Below, piece by piece: positions 9,371 to 17,573 of a DNA stretch of 64,000 nt (its first letter is position 1; each line of letters begins with the position of its first letter). Source of the DNA: JANSYA01 sp965243385 (GTDB taxonomy: Bacteria > Spirochaetota > Leptospiria > Leptospirales > Leptonemataceae); the NCBI GenBank assembly GCA_965243385.1, contig CBDEUV010000002.1, positions 3,720,001-3,784,000 of the forward strand, read 5' to 3'. The position numbers and the translations under genes are program-made. The notes under the pieces were generated by a model that saw only the letters and a list, made by a program, of their open reading frames with translations, did not search any database and was not told the origin of the DNA.

Positions 9371-10741
9371 ATGGCAGGGCGTACTTATCATCCCGCGCAC
9401 AAAGGCGCTCAAAGCTCAAGGCGTATTCGTCGGCGATCCAGAGCCGCCCCCCTCCAGAATATGTCGGGGAAACTCGCCGCGAATTCCGGCGACCAGCAGG
9501 AGGCTCCATCCGCGCCAGCAGCCTCGAACGGCGGCAACCCGTCCGCAGATAGCCAGGAGCGGGAAGCCGATCGTATTGCCGACCGAGTCGTGAGCGCTTC
9601 CGGCCGGGGTGATCGTCTGGCCTCGGCGGTTGCGCCTTCGATCGGCGCGGCTCCGCGCGGTGTCGCCCGCAAAGCAGTCGCGGGATCGGTCGCCACAGAT
9701 AAGACTCCCGCCGATAGTAGCAGCCGCAACGTGGGCCTCGGAGCGGGGCGGGCCTTACCTGATTCCGAGCGCGCCTTTTTTGAAGCCCGTTTCGGACGCA
9801 GCTTCGGAGCCGTTCGTATCCATACGGATGCGGACGCCGCGCGAGCCGCGCATCGCATGAGCGCCAGGGCGTTCACTTTCGGGAACGATATCGCCTTTGC
9901 AAACGGCGAGTACCGGCCCGGAACAACGGAAGGACGGCGTTTGCTCGCGCATGAGCTGACCCACACAATTCAGCAGCGCCGCGGCGGAGCCCGCCATATT
10001 CAGCGGCAGCAGGCCCCGGGCCGGATTCCCACGCACCCGCTCGACGCCGTTTTTCTGAATGGAACCCGCGTTCGGCGGTACGCCGATGGTAAGGTCATGT
10101 ACGTGGAGACAGTTTTGCCGCCCGGAGTTTTGCAGGATATCATCTGGGCGCCGGAAAGCCATACGGGTTCCAGTAGCGCCGGAATTCGGCGCACGATCGC
10201 ATCGCACCCGGGGACTGCCGGCGGATTTGATCGGGACCGGCTGACCGTCGTGCGTGCGGCATACATTGGAAGGGGGCGTTTCAATTTCGCTGACGGACAT
10301 ACCTGGAACGTCGATCCCCGGGTGCCGGGCGAGGCTTTCAGTATCCGCTCGCGAGCCGACCGGTACGGACAGGCTTTCACAGATGTCAATTTCCGCGGTC
10401 AGTCGAAGAATCGTCCTGCCCGCGGAGGAGAACGTGCAATGGTGAATATCGGGTACTATGTGACCCGGACCGGCCAACCGGGCGGCATGGGACGTCTGCA
10501 GTATGTGGAACGCTACGATTTTCTCGATCCGAATATCTATCACGGTTCGATCCAGGGTGGGCCGGGCAACTGGACCTGGAATCGTAATGCGCGGCCGCCG
10601 GAGGGGCACGGCGGTCGCGGCTGGCGCGCGGTACTGAATGAACGGATCACTCCCAGGAATCCGGCGGGCTTTCACGAGCTGATCAACGTGGACGCCGACG
10701 GTAATTTCGACGATTCGGATCGCCCCTTCCGGGATCCCTGA
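9371..10741 (+). CDS. DUF4157 (eCIS-core) protein with unrecognised C-terminal domain
   Basis: A 456-residue protein with no signal peptide and no cysteine. Residues about 60-205 form a DUF4157 module: EREADRIADRV, then FGRSFGAVRIHTD, then AHELTHTIQQ, whose HEXXH motif (His194, Glu195, His198) is that of a zinc metallopeptidase. DUF4157 proteins are frequent cargo or associates of extracellular contractile injection systems. Residues about 215-456 are rich in Gly, Arg, Trp and Tyr and match nothing I know; they could be a toxin or effector domain. The first 30 residues are Arg-rich and there is no clear ribosome site, so ATG 9461 (MSGKLA) is an alternative start. No tail, sheath or baseplate genes occur in the window, so it stands alone. 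Confidence 0.8.
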   Translation: MAGRTYHPAHKGAQSSRRIRRRSRAAPLQNMSGKLAANSGDQQEAPSAPAASNGGNPSADSQEREADRIADRVVSASGRGDRLASAVAPSIGAAPRGVARKAVAGSVATDKTPADSSSRNVGLGAGRALPDSERAFFEARFGRSFGAVRIHTDADAARAAHRMSARAFTFGNDIAFANGEYRPGTTEGRRLLAHELTHTIQQRRGGARHIQRQQAPGRIPTHPLDAVFLNGTRVRRYADGKVMYVETVLPPGVLQDIIWAPESHTGSSSAGIRRTIASHPGTAGGFDRDRLTVVRAAYIGRGRFNFADGHTWNVDPRVPGEAFSIRSRADRYGQAFTDVNFRGQSKNRPARGGERAMVNIGYYVTRTGQPGGMGRLQYVERYDFLDPNIYHGSIQGGPGNWTWNRNARPPEGHGGRGWRAVLNERITPRNPAGFHELINVDADGNFDDSDRPFRDP

Positions 10742-10835
10742 CGTTTTTCCAATAACCCCTCCCGATTCCTGAAAAAAGAGGTCCGAGCTTCCAATCCCGG
10801 ACGATTGAACCGCGAGCATCGACTATGCTCCGGTC

Positions 10836-12416
10836 ATGAATCTGAGAATTGCACCGGAGCCGGCCGCATCTGACGCGTCCGGCGGCTCCCCCGGGCCGCT
10901 TCGCGCCGGGGCTTTGCGCTCTTCCAGCCGGCTCATCTACTGCGGCATCATGTTGAGCAACGGCCTCTGGGCCGTGTCCCTGAACGGCTTGCTGTATCTG
11001 AGCGGGATGCCCGGGGCCGAGCTCATCGAACTTTCGATCGTTGAGCTTCTGATCTTCGGCGTGCTGAATCTGGCGGGGGCCTGTTATCTCTCGCGTCTTG
11101 CCGATGATCGTCCCGGGTTGTCCGGCCCGGCAATCGCCCGGAGGCACAGCCGACTGCTGAGCCTGAGCGCTCTCTGGATCGCTTTGCTCGGAGTGCTGAC
11201 GGCGGCTCTCCTGGCGCTGGGCGAATGGGAAGCCGGATCGAGCGTGCGGGCCATGCTCGACGTCGTACTGGATCTATCTTATATCTTCTGGATTCTCCTG
11301 CCCGTTTATACGATTTTCGCGCTCGACCTGTTTATCGCGCGCTTGCGGCGGGAGTCGCCTCCGGAGCGTTACGCGTCTTCGTCCGGCGGCCTGAGTCTGG
11401 GGTATAAACTGATCCTCTTCGCCTTCGCTCTGGCGCTCGGTCCATATCTGATCAACGTCTTTCAGGTGCTCCTGGGCGTCAGCGGTCCATCGTCGCGTAA
11501 AATCGTCATCGATACAGTGATGGTCTTCGTCGCGGGAGCAGGACTCACGGCGCTCTTCGCACAACAGCTGCGACTCTCTTTGAAATCGCTGTTGCATGGC
11601 CACCGCCGGATTGGAACGGGGGCCTTCGACGCCCGGGTACCCGCGCTCGGAGACGGGGAAATCGGCGAACTGGCCATGGGTTTCAATCGTATGGCCGGCG
11701 ATTTGCAGGAGCGCGAACGCGCGCGCAGTCTGCTGGGCATGTACGTTTCGCAAAACGTCGCCGAAGAAATCATGAAGAGTCCGGCCAACAAGCCGGCGCT
11801 GGGCGGCGAAATCAGGTACGGCACGGTGCTCTTTTCCGATATCGCAAGCTACACCGCGACGGTCGAGCGCCTGAATCCGGAGCAGGTCGTCGACTTAATG
11901 AACGAGTACTTTCGCCTGGTCGTCGCGATCATAGAAAAGCACGGCGGGGTCGTGAACAAATTCATCGGCGATTCGGTAATGGCCCTCTTCGGCGTGCCCG
12001 TCGCCGACGAAGATCACGCGCTGCGGGCTGTGCTTGCGGCCCGGGAGATTCGCGCTCTCTGCGAAGAGCGGCGATTCGGGGACGATCTTCGTTTGCGGAC
12101 GCGGGTGGGCGTCAGCACCGGAGCGATGATCGCCGGAAGCATCGGCAGCGAAAGCCGTATGGAATATACGGTGCTCGGCGACACCGTGAATATCGCCGCG
12201 CGCCTGGAGCAGCTGAACAAACGGCTTGGCTCCGGAATTCTACTCAGCGCGGCGACGCAGGCGGCCATCGAATCCACGTACGCCGCGAAAGACCACAATG
12301 ACTCCGAAGTCGGACACGTTATGCTGCGCGCTGTCGGTCGGGTCCGTTTGCGCGGCAAACGAGAAGCAATTCAGATTTTCAGCGTGGCGGATACCCGCCC
12401 GGGAGAACTACAATGA
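10836..12416 (+). CDS. Membrane-anchored class III adenylate/guanylate cyclase
   Basis: Makes a cyclic nucleotide from NTP. About six membrane segments fill residues 25-245, followed by a HAMP-like linker (ARVPALGDGEIGELAMGFN) and a class III cyclase domain at about 320-520. Metal-binding Asp are near 335 (FSDIASYTA) and 379 (NKFIGDSVMALFG). Lys375 and the Thr in EYTVLGDTVN favour ATP as substrate, so cAMP is the likely product. The transition-state Asn and Arg are present in VNIAARLE. Its TGA overlaps the ATG of the next gene (ATGA), making it the first of four coupled genes. A cyclic nucleotide receptor is not seen nearby. Confidence 0.92.
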   Translation: MNLRIAPEPAASDASGGSPGPLRAGALRSSSRLIYCGIMLSNGLWAVSLNGLLYLSGMPGAELIELSIVELLIFGVLNLAGACYLSRLADDRPGLSGPAIARRHSRLLSLSALWIALLGVLTAALLALGEWEAGSSVRAMLDVVLDLSYIFWILLPVYTIFALDLFIARLRRESPPERYASSSGGLSLGYKLILFAFALALGPYLINVFQVLLGVSGPSSRKIVIDTVMVFVAGAGLTALFAQQLRLSLKSLLHGHRRIGTGAFDARVPALGDGEIGELAMGFNRMAGDLQERERARSLLGMYVSQNVAEEIMKSPANKPALGGEIRYGTVLFSDIASYTATVERLNPEQVVDLMNEYFRLVVAIIEKHGGVVNKFIGDSVMALFGVPVADEDHALRAVLAAREIRALCEERRFGDDLRLRTRVGVSTGAMIAGSIGSESRMEYTVLGDTVNIAARLEQLNKRLGSGILLSAATQAAIESTYAAKDHNDSEVGHVMLRAVGRVRLRGKREAIQIFSVADTRPGELQ

Positions 12417-13687
12417 ATCCGATAAAGCAAGAACGGAAAAAAAGAAACGAGAATCTCGACGCTGTGCGCGGTTTCGCGCTGCTCGGCATCCTGATCATTA
12501 ACGTACAGGTCTTCGCCATGCCCGGCGCCGCCTATCACAATCCCACCGCGGTGGAACACACTGCGCTGGACGGGTGGATCTGGTCGTTGAATCATATATT
12601 CGCCGACCAGAAATTCATGGCGATCTTTTCTATGCTCTTCGGCGCCGGCGCCGCGATCTTCATGGACAATGCGTCCGCGAGAGGCGCCCGCCCGGGGCCG
12701 CTCTTTCTGCGCAGACTGGTCTGGTTGTTAGCTTTCGGGCTGATTCACGCCTACGCGATCTGGCACGGCGATATACTGGCCACCTACGCGATCTGCGGCC
12801 TGGGTCTCATCTTCGCGCGTCGGCTGAGTGAGCGCACGCTCTGGCGGGCCGGCTGGGGCATGTTGATTGCGGGCGCGTTGATCAGCGCGGGCACGGGGTT
12901 ATTGTTGCCGTTCTTCGATGCCGCGGAAATGGCGGAGGTGTTCGCGCTCTGGCAGCCGTCCGCCGCAGAACTTGCCCGGGAGACCGCCGCCTTTCGAGGC
13001 GACTGGACGACTCAGATGCCGGTGCGAGCGGAGCAGGCCTTCTTTGTGCAGACTGCCGTTTTGACCAGCTGGAGCTGGTGGCGGGTGACCGGTCTCATGC
13101 TTCTGGGGATGAGCTTGCATCGTTCGGGGTTTTTCGAATCCGCTGGAGAGGGCGACGATGCGGAAGCGGCGAATCATAGCCGCAGGAGATCCCGGTGCTA
13201 TTGGATCGCATTGCCGATCGGACTGGCGCTTTCGGCGATCGGCCTCTATATGAATGAGCTCTACGATTGGCGACTGGAATACTCGATGTTTGCCGGCAGT
13301 CTGTGGAATTATTTCGGCAGCGTTCTGACCGCCATCGGTTATATGGGCGCGTTGCTTTTTGTATTGCGATCCGGCTTCGGCGAGATCATTCGCGGACCCT
13401 TTGCGCAGATCGGGCGGACCGCGTTCTCGGGATATATCTTTCAATCGCTGGCGGGAACGCTGATCTTCTACGGGCACGGCATGGGCGCCTTCGCAATGCT
13501 CTCCCGGCTCGAACAGTGGGGTGTGGTGCTTTTGATCTGGGCGGCGCAGATGGCGTTGACTCGCTTCTGGCTGTCGCGTTTTTCGCAAGGACCCTTAGAA
13601 GCGCTCTGGCGTAGATTAACATACGGTCTCACGCGGGCGACTTCTGTGAAGACCCCCGCCGTACTGGTCTCCGGAGGCTCGCGATGA
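12413..13687 (+). CDS. DUF418/YeiB-like membrane protein
   Basis: A 424-residue multi-pass membrane protein. The N-terminal LDAVRGFALLGILIINV is the hallmark of YeiB/DUF418 proteins, and the C-terminal half has the DUF418 pattern (GPFAQIGRTAFSGYIFQS). These proteins are related to the acyltransferase-3/NagX superfamily and are often called transporters without proof. It has ten or so hydrophobic segments. It overlaps the cyclase gene by four bases upstream and the exported-protein gene by four bases downstream (ATGA at both ends). Confidence 0.88.
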   Translation: MNPIKQERKKRNENLDAVRGFALLGILIINVQVFAMPGAAYHNPTAVEHTALDGWIWSLNHIFADQKFMAIFSMLFGAGAAIFMDNASARGARPGPLFLRRLVWLLAFGLIHAYAIWHGDILATYAICGLGLIFARRLSERTLWRAGWGMLIAGALISAGTGLLLPFFDAAEMAEVFALWQPSAAELARETAAFRGDWTTQMPVRAEQAFFVQTAVLTSWSWWRVTGLMLLGMSLHRSGFFESAGEGDDAEAANHSRRRSRCYWIALPIGLALSAIGLYMNELYDWRLEYSMFAGSLWNYFGSVLTAIGYMGALLFVLRSGFGEIIRGPFAQIGRTAFSGYIFQSLAGTLIFYGHGMGAFAMLSRLEQWGVVLLIWAAQMALTRFWLSRFSQGPLEALWRRLTYGLTRATSVKTPAVLVSGGSR

Positions 13688-14439
13688 TTTTCACGCGCTC
13701 AGGGTTCACCATCGCATTGCTCGGGGGATTGCTGGTTTTTTCGGGCGTGCCGTTTCCTCTTGCGAGTCAGTCCCCGGGCGCGCAAAGCGTCGCGGCGCAA
13801 CAGGACGCGCTCTGGAAGCGAGCCCGCACAATCGTGAGCCGGAACGCTTCCTGGCTGCCGGGTCGTATTCGCGAGAACGAACAGGTCTTCGATGAGCAGG
13901 GCAAACTCGAAGAGAAATCATCGATCGTGTACGGCGTGAGCGCTCGCGGCTCGCGACTGAATCTACGCGTGCTGTCCGCGACAACCAACGGCCGGGACAC
14001 CCGCTCTGAAAAAAGCGCCGAGCTGGATCAGTCCGTGATGGCCGGATTCTTAACCGGCGGCGAAGGCAACCCCTTCGATCCACAGCTGCGCCTGACGTCG
14101 CTGAAACGGGCCGATCGCATTCGGGTTCGAGGCGTACTCTGCCGTGAATTTCGGTTTCGGCAGCGGGGTGCGAATAATGTCTGGGCCGGCAGCGTTTGGC
14201 TCGACGAGCGCACCGGAGCGCCTGTGCGCACGAGCGTGCGCGGACTCAAAGAGGAGCGATTCGCGGAGGGCGCGGTGTCCAATATTCGTTTTACGCTCAA
14301 CTATAATGCGAATAACGCGCGCTGGTATCCGCTGAATATGCATATGAGCTACGATATCCGGGTGCGGGTTTTGCCGCTCGTGGTCTTCCGCGGAACCATC
14401 AAAAGCGATATGCGTTTCGAGGAGTATCGGCGCTTATGA
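13684..14439 (+). CDS. Exported protein, possibly LolA-like fold
   Basis: A 251-residue protein with a signal peptide (TIALLGGLLVFSGVPFPLAS, cleavage near residue 28). The mature part alternates short strands and ends with a basic, strand-rich region (YDIRVRVLPLVVFRGTIKSD). The pattern GSVWLDERTGAPVRTSV, where a conversion statement about the substrate is followed by a strand, resembles outer-membrane lipoprotein-sorting (LolA/LolB-like) folds, but this is a weak resemblance. It sits between the DUF418 gene and the serine hydrolase gene with ATGA overlaps on both sides. Confidence 0.6.
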   Translation: MIFTRSGFTIALLGGLLVFSGVPFPLASQSPGAQSVAAQQDALWKRARTIVSRNASWLPGRIRENEQVFDEQGKLEEKSSIVYGVSARGSRLNLRVLSATTNGRDTRSEKSAELDQSVMAGFLTGGEGNPFDPQLRLTSLKRADRIRVRGVLCREFRFRQRGANNVWAGSVWLDERTGAPVRTSVRGLKEERFAEGAVSNIRFTLNYNANNARWYPLNMHMSYDIRVRVLPLVVFRGTIKSDMRFEEYRRL

Positions 14440-15665
14440 GATTCCGAAGGAAGTCCCGAATAGTATTGTGGCTTTCGGCGCTGGTCTTTGGGTCGTTTTA
14501 CGGTCCGCTGCGGCCCGAAACGGAGCATGATCGCAGGGCCCATCTGGCCGAGCGCAGTTTCGTGCGTTCGCTCATCGCCGGGGCGACGCGCGAAGCAGAG
14601 GTGCCGGCGATGGCGATCGTCACTCTTAACTCGCGCGCTCTGGAAGTCAGCGAAATTGGCGGAACGAAACTCGTCGGCGGCACGCAAGCCGCACGGCTCG
14701 ATCATCTATTTCATATCGGATCGGGAGCGAAGTCCATGCTGGCGTTCGTGGCCGGGCGCATGGTCGAACGCGCGGCCATCGACTGGGATACGCGCTTCTT
14801 CGATGTCTTTCCGGGATTGCGAGCCGGCGCTCATCCGGCGTACGCGGCGATCACTCTGGAGCAGTTGCTGTCGTTTCGCGCGGGGATCGCCGCGTACGGC
14901 GATTGGAACGCGCTGTACGATCTTTCGACGCGGTCGGAGCCATCGCGAATGGGCTTCATTCGCCATGTACTTTCGCAGCCCCCGGCCGCGCGTTTCGTCG
15001 ACGGAGAATTTGACGTACTGTACTCCAATGCCAGCTATACTTGCGCGGCGGCGATGCTTGAGGCGATCGCGGGTCGTCGCTGGAAGTTTCTGCTGCGCAG
15101 CGTCCTGACCGACGACCTGGGTCTCGACGTGGCAATCGGCTGGCCCCTGAGTCGCGGCCCCGATCAACCTGCGGGGCACGCGCGTTCGGATCAGGGTATC
15201 TATCACTTGTGGCTGCGCACTCGTCGGGGCGCAGAAGTCGCCCCTGATGGATCGGAGCTGCGGGCTTTCGCGGCGGACGATCCGTACGCCCTTCCGGATC
15301 AGATCGCACCCGCCGGGGATGTCAGCATGACGCCGCTGGATTATGCGCGGTATGTGCAACTGCATCTGGCGGGGCTACGAGGCGAAGCGGTCGATCCCGG
15401 GGTGGACATTCTGCGCAGAATTCATTTCGGCCACGAGGGGCTTTCCCTGGGAGTCGCCGGCTACGAGCTGGCCGGGCAGGCCGTTTCCAGTTTCGAAGGC
15501 AGTGCTGGAACCTTTTATAGTCATGCGACGCTGGTGCCAGAAGCGAATTTCGCCTTTGTAATCCTCTGCAATTCCGGTTCGCCGGCTGCCGTAGAGGCGG
15601 TGCAGCGTAGCGCTGCGAAGATCCTGAAACGCCGACTGGGTCTCTGGTGGTATTTCTGGATATAG
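14436..15665 (+). CDS. Beta-lactamase-family serine hydrolase, exported
   Basis: A 409-residue enzyme of the class C beta-lactamase/penicillin-binding-protein superfamily, probably an esterase or peptidase acting in the periplasm. It has an N-terminal hydrophobic signal segment (residues 8-23). The SxxK motif is SGAK (Ser96, Lys99), the second motif is YSN (Tyr196 to Asn198), and a Gly-rich strand near the end (VSSFEGSAGTFYSHATLVPE) is where the third motif would lie, although a standard KTG or HTG is not present. ATG 14436 shares four bases with the previous gene's stop. It is the last gene of the cyclase operon. Confidence 0.85.
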   Translation: MRFRRKSRIVLWLSALVFGSFYGPLRPETEHDRRAHLAERSFVRSLIAGATREAEVPAMAIVTLNSRALEVSEIGGTKLVGGTQAARLDHLFHIGSGAKSMLAFVAGRMVERAAIDWDTRFFDVFPGLRAGAHPAYAAITLEQLLSFRAGIAAYGDWNALYDLSTRSEPSRMGFIRHVLSQPPAARFVDGEFDVLYSNASYTCAAAMLEAIAGRRWKFLLRSVLTDDLGLDVAIGWPLSRGPDQPAGHARSDQGIYHLWLRTRRGAEVAPDGSELRAFAADDPYALPDQIAPAGDVSMTPLDYARYVQLHLAGLRGEAVDPGVDILRRIHFGHEGLSLGVAGYELAGQAVSSFEGSAGTFYSHATLVPEANFAFVILCNSGSPAAVEAVQRSAAKILKRRLGLWWYFWI

Positions 15666-15783
15666 GCCGGGCATTCGGCTCACGGGGCGAATCCCTGAAT
15701 ATTTGTGCAGTGATCCAGGTGCCTGGGGCCCGCCACCATTTCCGGTTGCAAGCCGGGGCGTTCCTGGTTATCTTCCAGGGGAT

Positions 15784-16101
15784 ATGGCCGAAACCGAGAC
15801 CCTGAAAAAACAAGTGTGGGACGAAATCGCGAAAGTCGAAGATCCTGAAATCGGGCTGAGTTTGACCGAGTTAGGGCTTGTCTACGACCTCACGATTGAC
15901 GAAAATAAGAAAGCCGACGTGACGATGACTTTCACTTCGATGGGCTGTCCCTACGGGCCTCAGCTCAAAGCGGAAGTCCACGCGGCTGCGACGCGCGTAG
16001 ATGATATATCGGATGCGCACGTCGAGGTGGTATTCAGTCCGGCATGGGATCCCAGAGAAATGGCCAGCGAAGATGCCAAGATGCACCTGGGCATCTACTA
16101 G
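15784..16101 (+). CDS. MIP18/SufT-like (DUF59) iron-sulfur assembly protein
   Basis: A 105-residue cytosolic protein of the MIP18/DUF59 family, involved in iron-sulfur cluster maturation. Typical motifs: VWDEIAKVEDPEIG, SLTELGLVYD, and SMGCPYGPQL with the conserved Cys55. The open frame begins at 15703, but the family domain begins right after ATG 15784, which also follows an AGGGG at close range. No suf genes are adjacent. Its last codons form the first copy of the tandem repeat at 16083. Confidence 0.88.
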   Translation: MAETETLKKQVWDEIAKVEDPEIGLSLTELGLVYDLTIDENKKADVTMTFTSMGCPYGPQLKAEVHAAATRVDDISDAHVEVVFSPAWDPREMASEDAKMHLGIY

Positions 16102-17114
16102 TTCAAGCACCTGGGCATCTGCTGGTTCAGGCACCCGGGCATCGCTCCCCTTCCATCGCCGCGCTCGCGGCCGCTATCCTGGTTGGAATCGTGCTATTTG
16201 CGGCTCCGGCCTGTCGGGCCAGTCTGCCCTTACAACTCTTCTTTCGCCCGGCCGGAACGACAGTCGAGGTTTATAAGCGGCGACCTGTACCGCTGAAGCT
16301 GGTTGTATATCCGTCGCCCGCAGATAACAACAGGCAGACTCGCGGCGCCGTAGTTTTTATTCACGGGGGCGGCTGGAGCGTGGCCGGCGCGGGCATCCCG
16401 ACTTACCAGGACTGGCACGAACCGCTGCAGGAGGCGGGCTTGCGGGCTTTCGCTCTCGAACATCGTGTGCCGCCGCGTTATCGCGGTCGCGATCACATCA
16501 ACGATTGTCTGGACGCTGTGCGTTATATCGGGCGGAACGCGGCGCGTTTCGGCATCCCTCCGGATCGCATGGCGCTGGTCGGATTTTCTTCCGGGGGGCA
16601 TCTGGCGGTGATGACCGGACTCAGTCTATCGCGGCCGCGTCCCGGTATGCGTTCCATTAGCGGGCCGGGGCCCGTGCGGGCGGTCGTCGCGTATTACGCG
16701 CCCCTTGATCCGGAGCGCCTGCTGGAAGATACGACCAATCCCGACCTGCGCAAAGTCCTGGTGAATTATCTGCCGCAGTTCAGCGTCGCACAGAACGACG
16801 CGACAGCCAGCGCGAATCAACTGAGCGAACTCAGGCGCGGCTTCTACGCGCGCGCGTTGACCGACATATCGCCGATGCATCACGTGCACGCCTTCGCGCC
16901 GCCCATGTATTTGCTCCACGGAGTCGCCGACGAGTTGATACCCATTGAGCAGAGCCGGGCCTTTCGCGATCGCGCGAACGAAATTCGGCCCGGCCTCGCG
17001 CGTCTGGAAGAAATTCCGAAAGGCGATCATCATTTCATTCGATCCCGCAGCCGCTGGGCACGCGAGGCCCATCGCGGGGCGCTGGAGTTCATTCTCGACC
17101 GGCTTGAAGATTGA
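16044..17114 (+). CDS. Alpha/beta hydrolase (carboxylesterase type), N-terminus built partly from a tandem repeat
   Basis: An esterase of the hormone-sensitive-lipase/BD-FAE type: oxyanion motif HGGGW, nucleophile elbow GFSSGG, acid in HGVADELIP and catalytic His in GDHHF. An N-terminal membrane or signal segment is visible (SIAALAAAILVGIVLFAAPAC), and the Cys could serve as a lipoprotein site, though the lipobox is atypical. The only ATG before that segment is 16044, inside the SufT gene in another frame. The codons between it and the signal include the repeat HLLVQAPG twice, derived from the tandem duplication at 16083-16143. A GTG at 16192 would truncate the signal. The start is therefore uncertain; the catalytic domain is not. 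Confidence 0.8.
   Translation: MGSQRNGQRRCQDAPGHLLVQAPGHLLVQAPGHRSPSIAALAAAILVGIVLFAAPACRASLPLQLFFRPAGTTVEVYKRRPVPLKLVVYPSPADNNRQTRGAVVFIHGGGWSVAGAGIPTYQDWHEPLQEAGLRAFALEHRVPPRYRGRDHINDCLDAVRYIGRNAARFGIPPDRMALVGFSSGGHLAVMTGLSLSRPRPGMRSISGPGPVRAVVAYYAPLDPERLLEDTTNPDLRKVLVNYLPQFSVAQNDATASANQLSELRRGFYARALTDISPMHHVHAFAPPMYLLHGVADELIPIEQSRAFRDRANEIRPGLARLEEIPKGDHHFIRSRSRWAREAHRGALEFILDRLED
16083..16143 (+). repeat. 24-base tandem repeat, 2.5 copies, across a gene junction
   Basis: Units at 16083-16106 and 16107-16130 differ at three or four positions, and a partial third copy covers 16131-16143; each begins GCACCTGGGCATCT or GCACCCGGGCATC. The first copy contains the final codons and TAG stop of the SufT-like gene. 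In the second copy that stop is changed to TGG, and in the hydrolase frame the units encode HLLVQAPG repeats. Confidence 0.85.
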
Positions 17115-17231
17115 CCTTTCTCGCTCCGCAATCGCAGATTCAGCGGCCGGGGGCGGACCCTTCCTGTTCCAGCAGTCGCGCCTGAAAGATTGCGAAACCT
17201 GGATCGAAGCATATCGGAATTCGCGGGATCC

Positions 17232-17253
17232 AGGCCCGGGCCTCGGTTTTTTT
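17232..17253 (+). terminator. Possible terminator after the esterase gene
   Basis: The 12-base palindrome AGGCCCGGGCCT is followed by CGG and a run of seven T. As a hairpin the stem would be only four pairs with a four-base loop, so this is weak. It is 118 bases after the esterase stop and 67 before the small HTH gene. Confidence 0.35.
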
Positions 17254-17319
17254 GGGAATCCGGTAAGATAGTTACCGGAGACGTTACGAAAATGCGCTGT
17301 TCAGTTCGGGCGCCGGGAT

Positions 17320-17526
17320 ATGTCTCAGGCTATGGAATGGACGGATTCGGACAAACAGCAGCTCAATAGAAAGCTGGATACCATTATCGCGCTGCTCGGC
17401 GCGGGGGACAAAGAGGATCGTCGTGTTCGCGTTTTGACCGGGCTCGGGTATTCGTTTCAGGAGATCAGCGGGATGACCGGGATTCCCGAGGGCACGCTCA
17501 AGACGCGCTTCAGCGCGAATTCATGA
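17320..17526 (+). CDS. Small helix-turn-helix protein, sigma-region-4-like
   Basis: A 68-residue protein. The first half is a helix (SDKQQLNRKLDTIIALLG). The second half reads VLTGLGYSFQEISGMTGIPEGTLKTRFS, the helix-turn-helix pattern of sigma-70 region 4/LuxR-like DNA binding (EIS..TGIPEGTLKTR). There is no other domain. It may be a small DNA-binding regulator of a kind common in spirochaetes. It is followed by a convergent hydrolase gene. The ribosome site is weak (GGGATAT). Confidence 0.65.
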   Translation: MSQAMEWTDSDKQQLNRKLDTIIALLGAGDKEDRRVRVLTGLGYSFQEISGMTGIPEGTLKTRFSANS

Positions 17527-17573
17527 ATGGGGCGCCCCGAATACCGAAAGCGGAATCACTGCGAAACGGGTCG

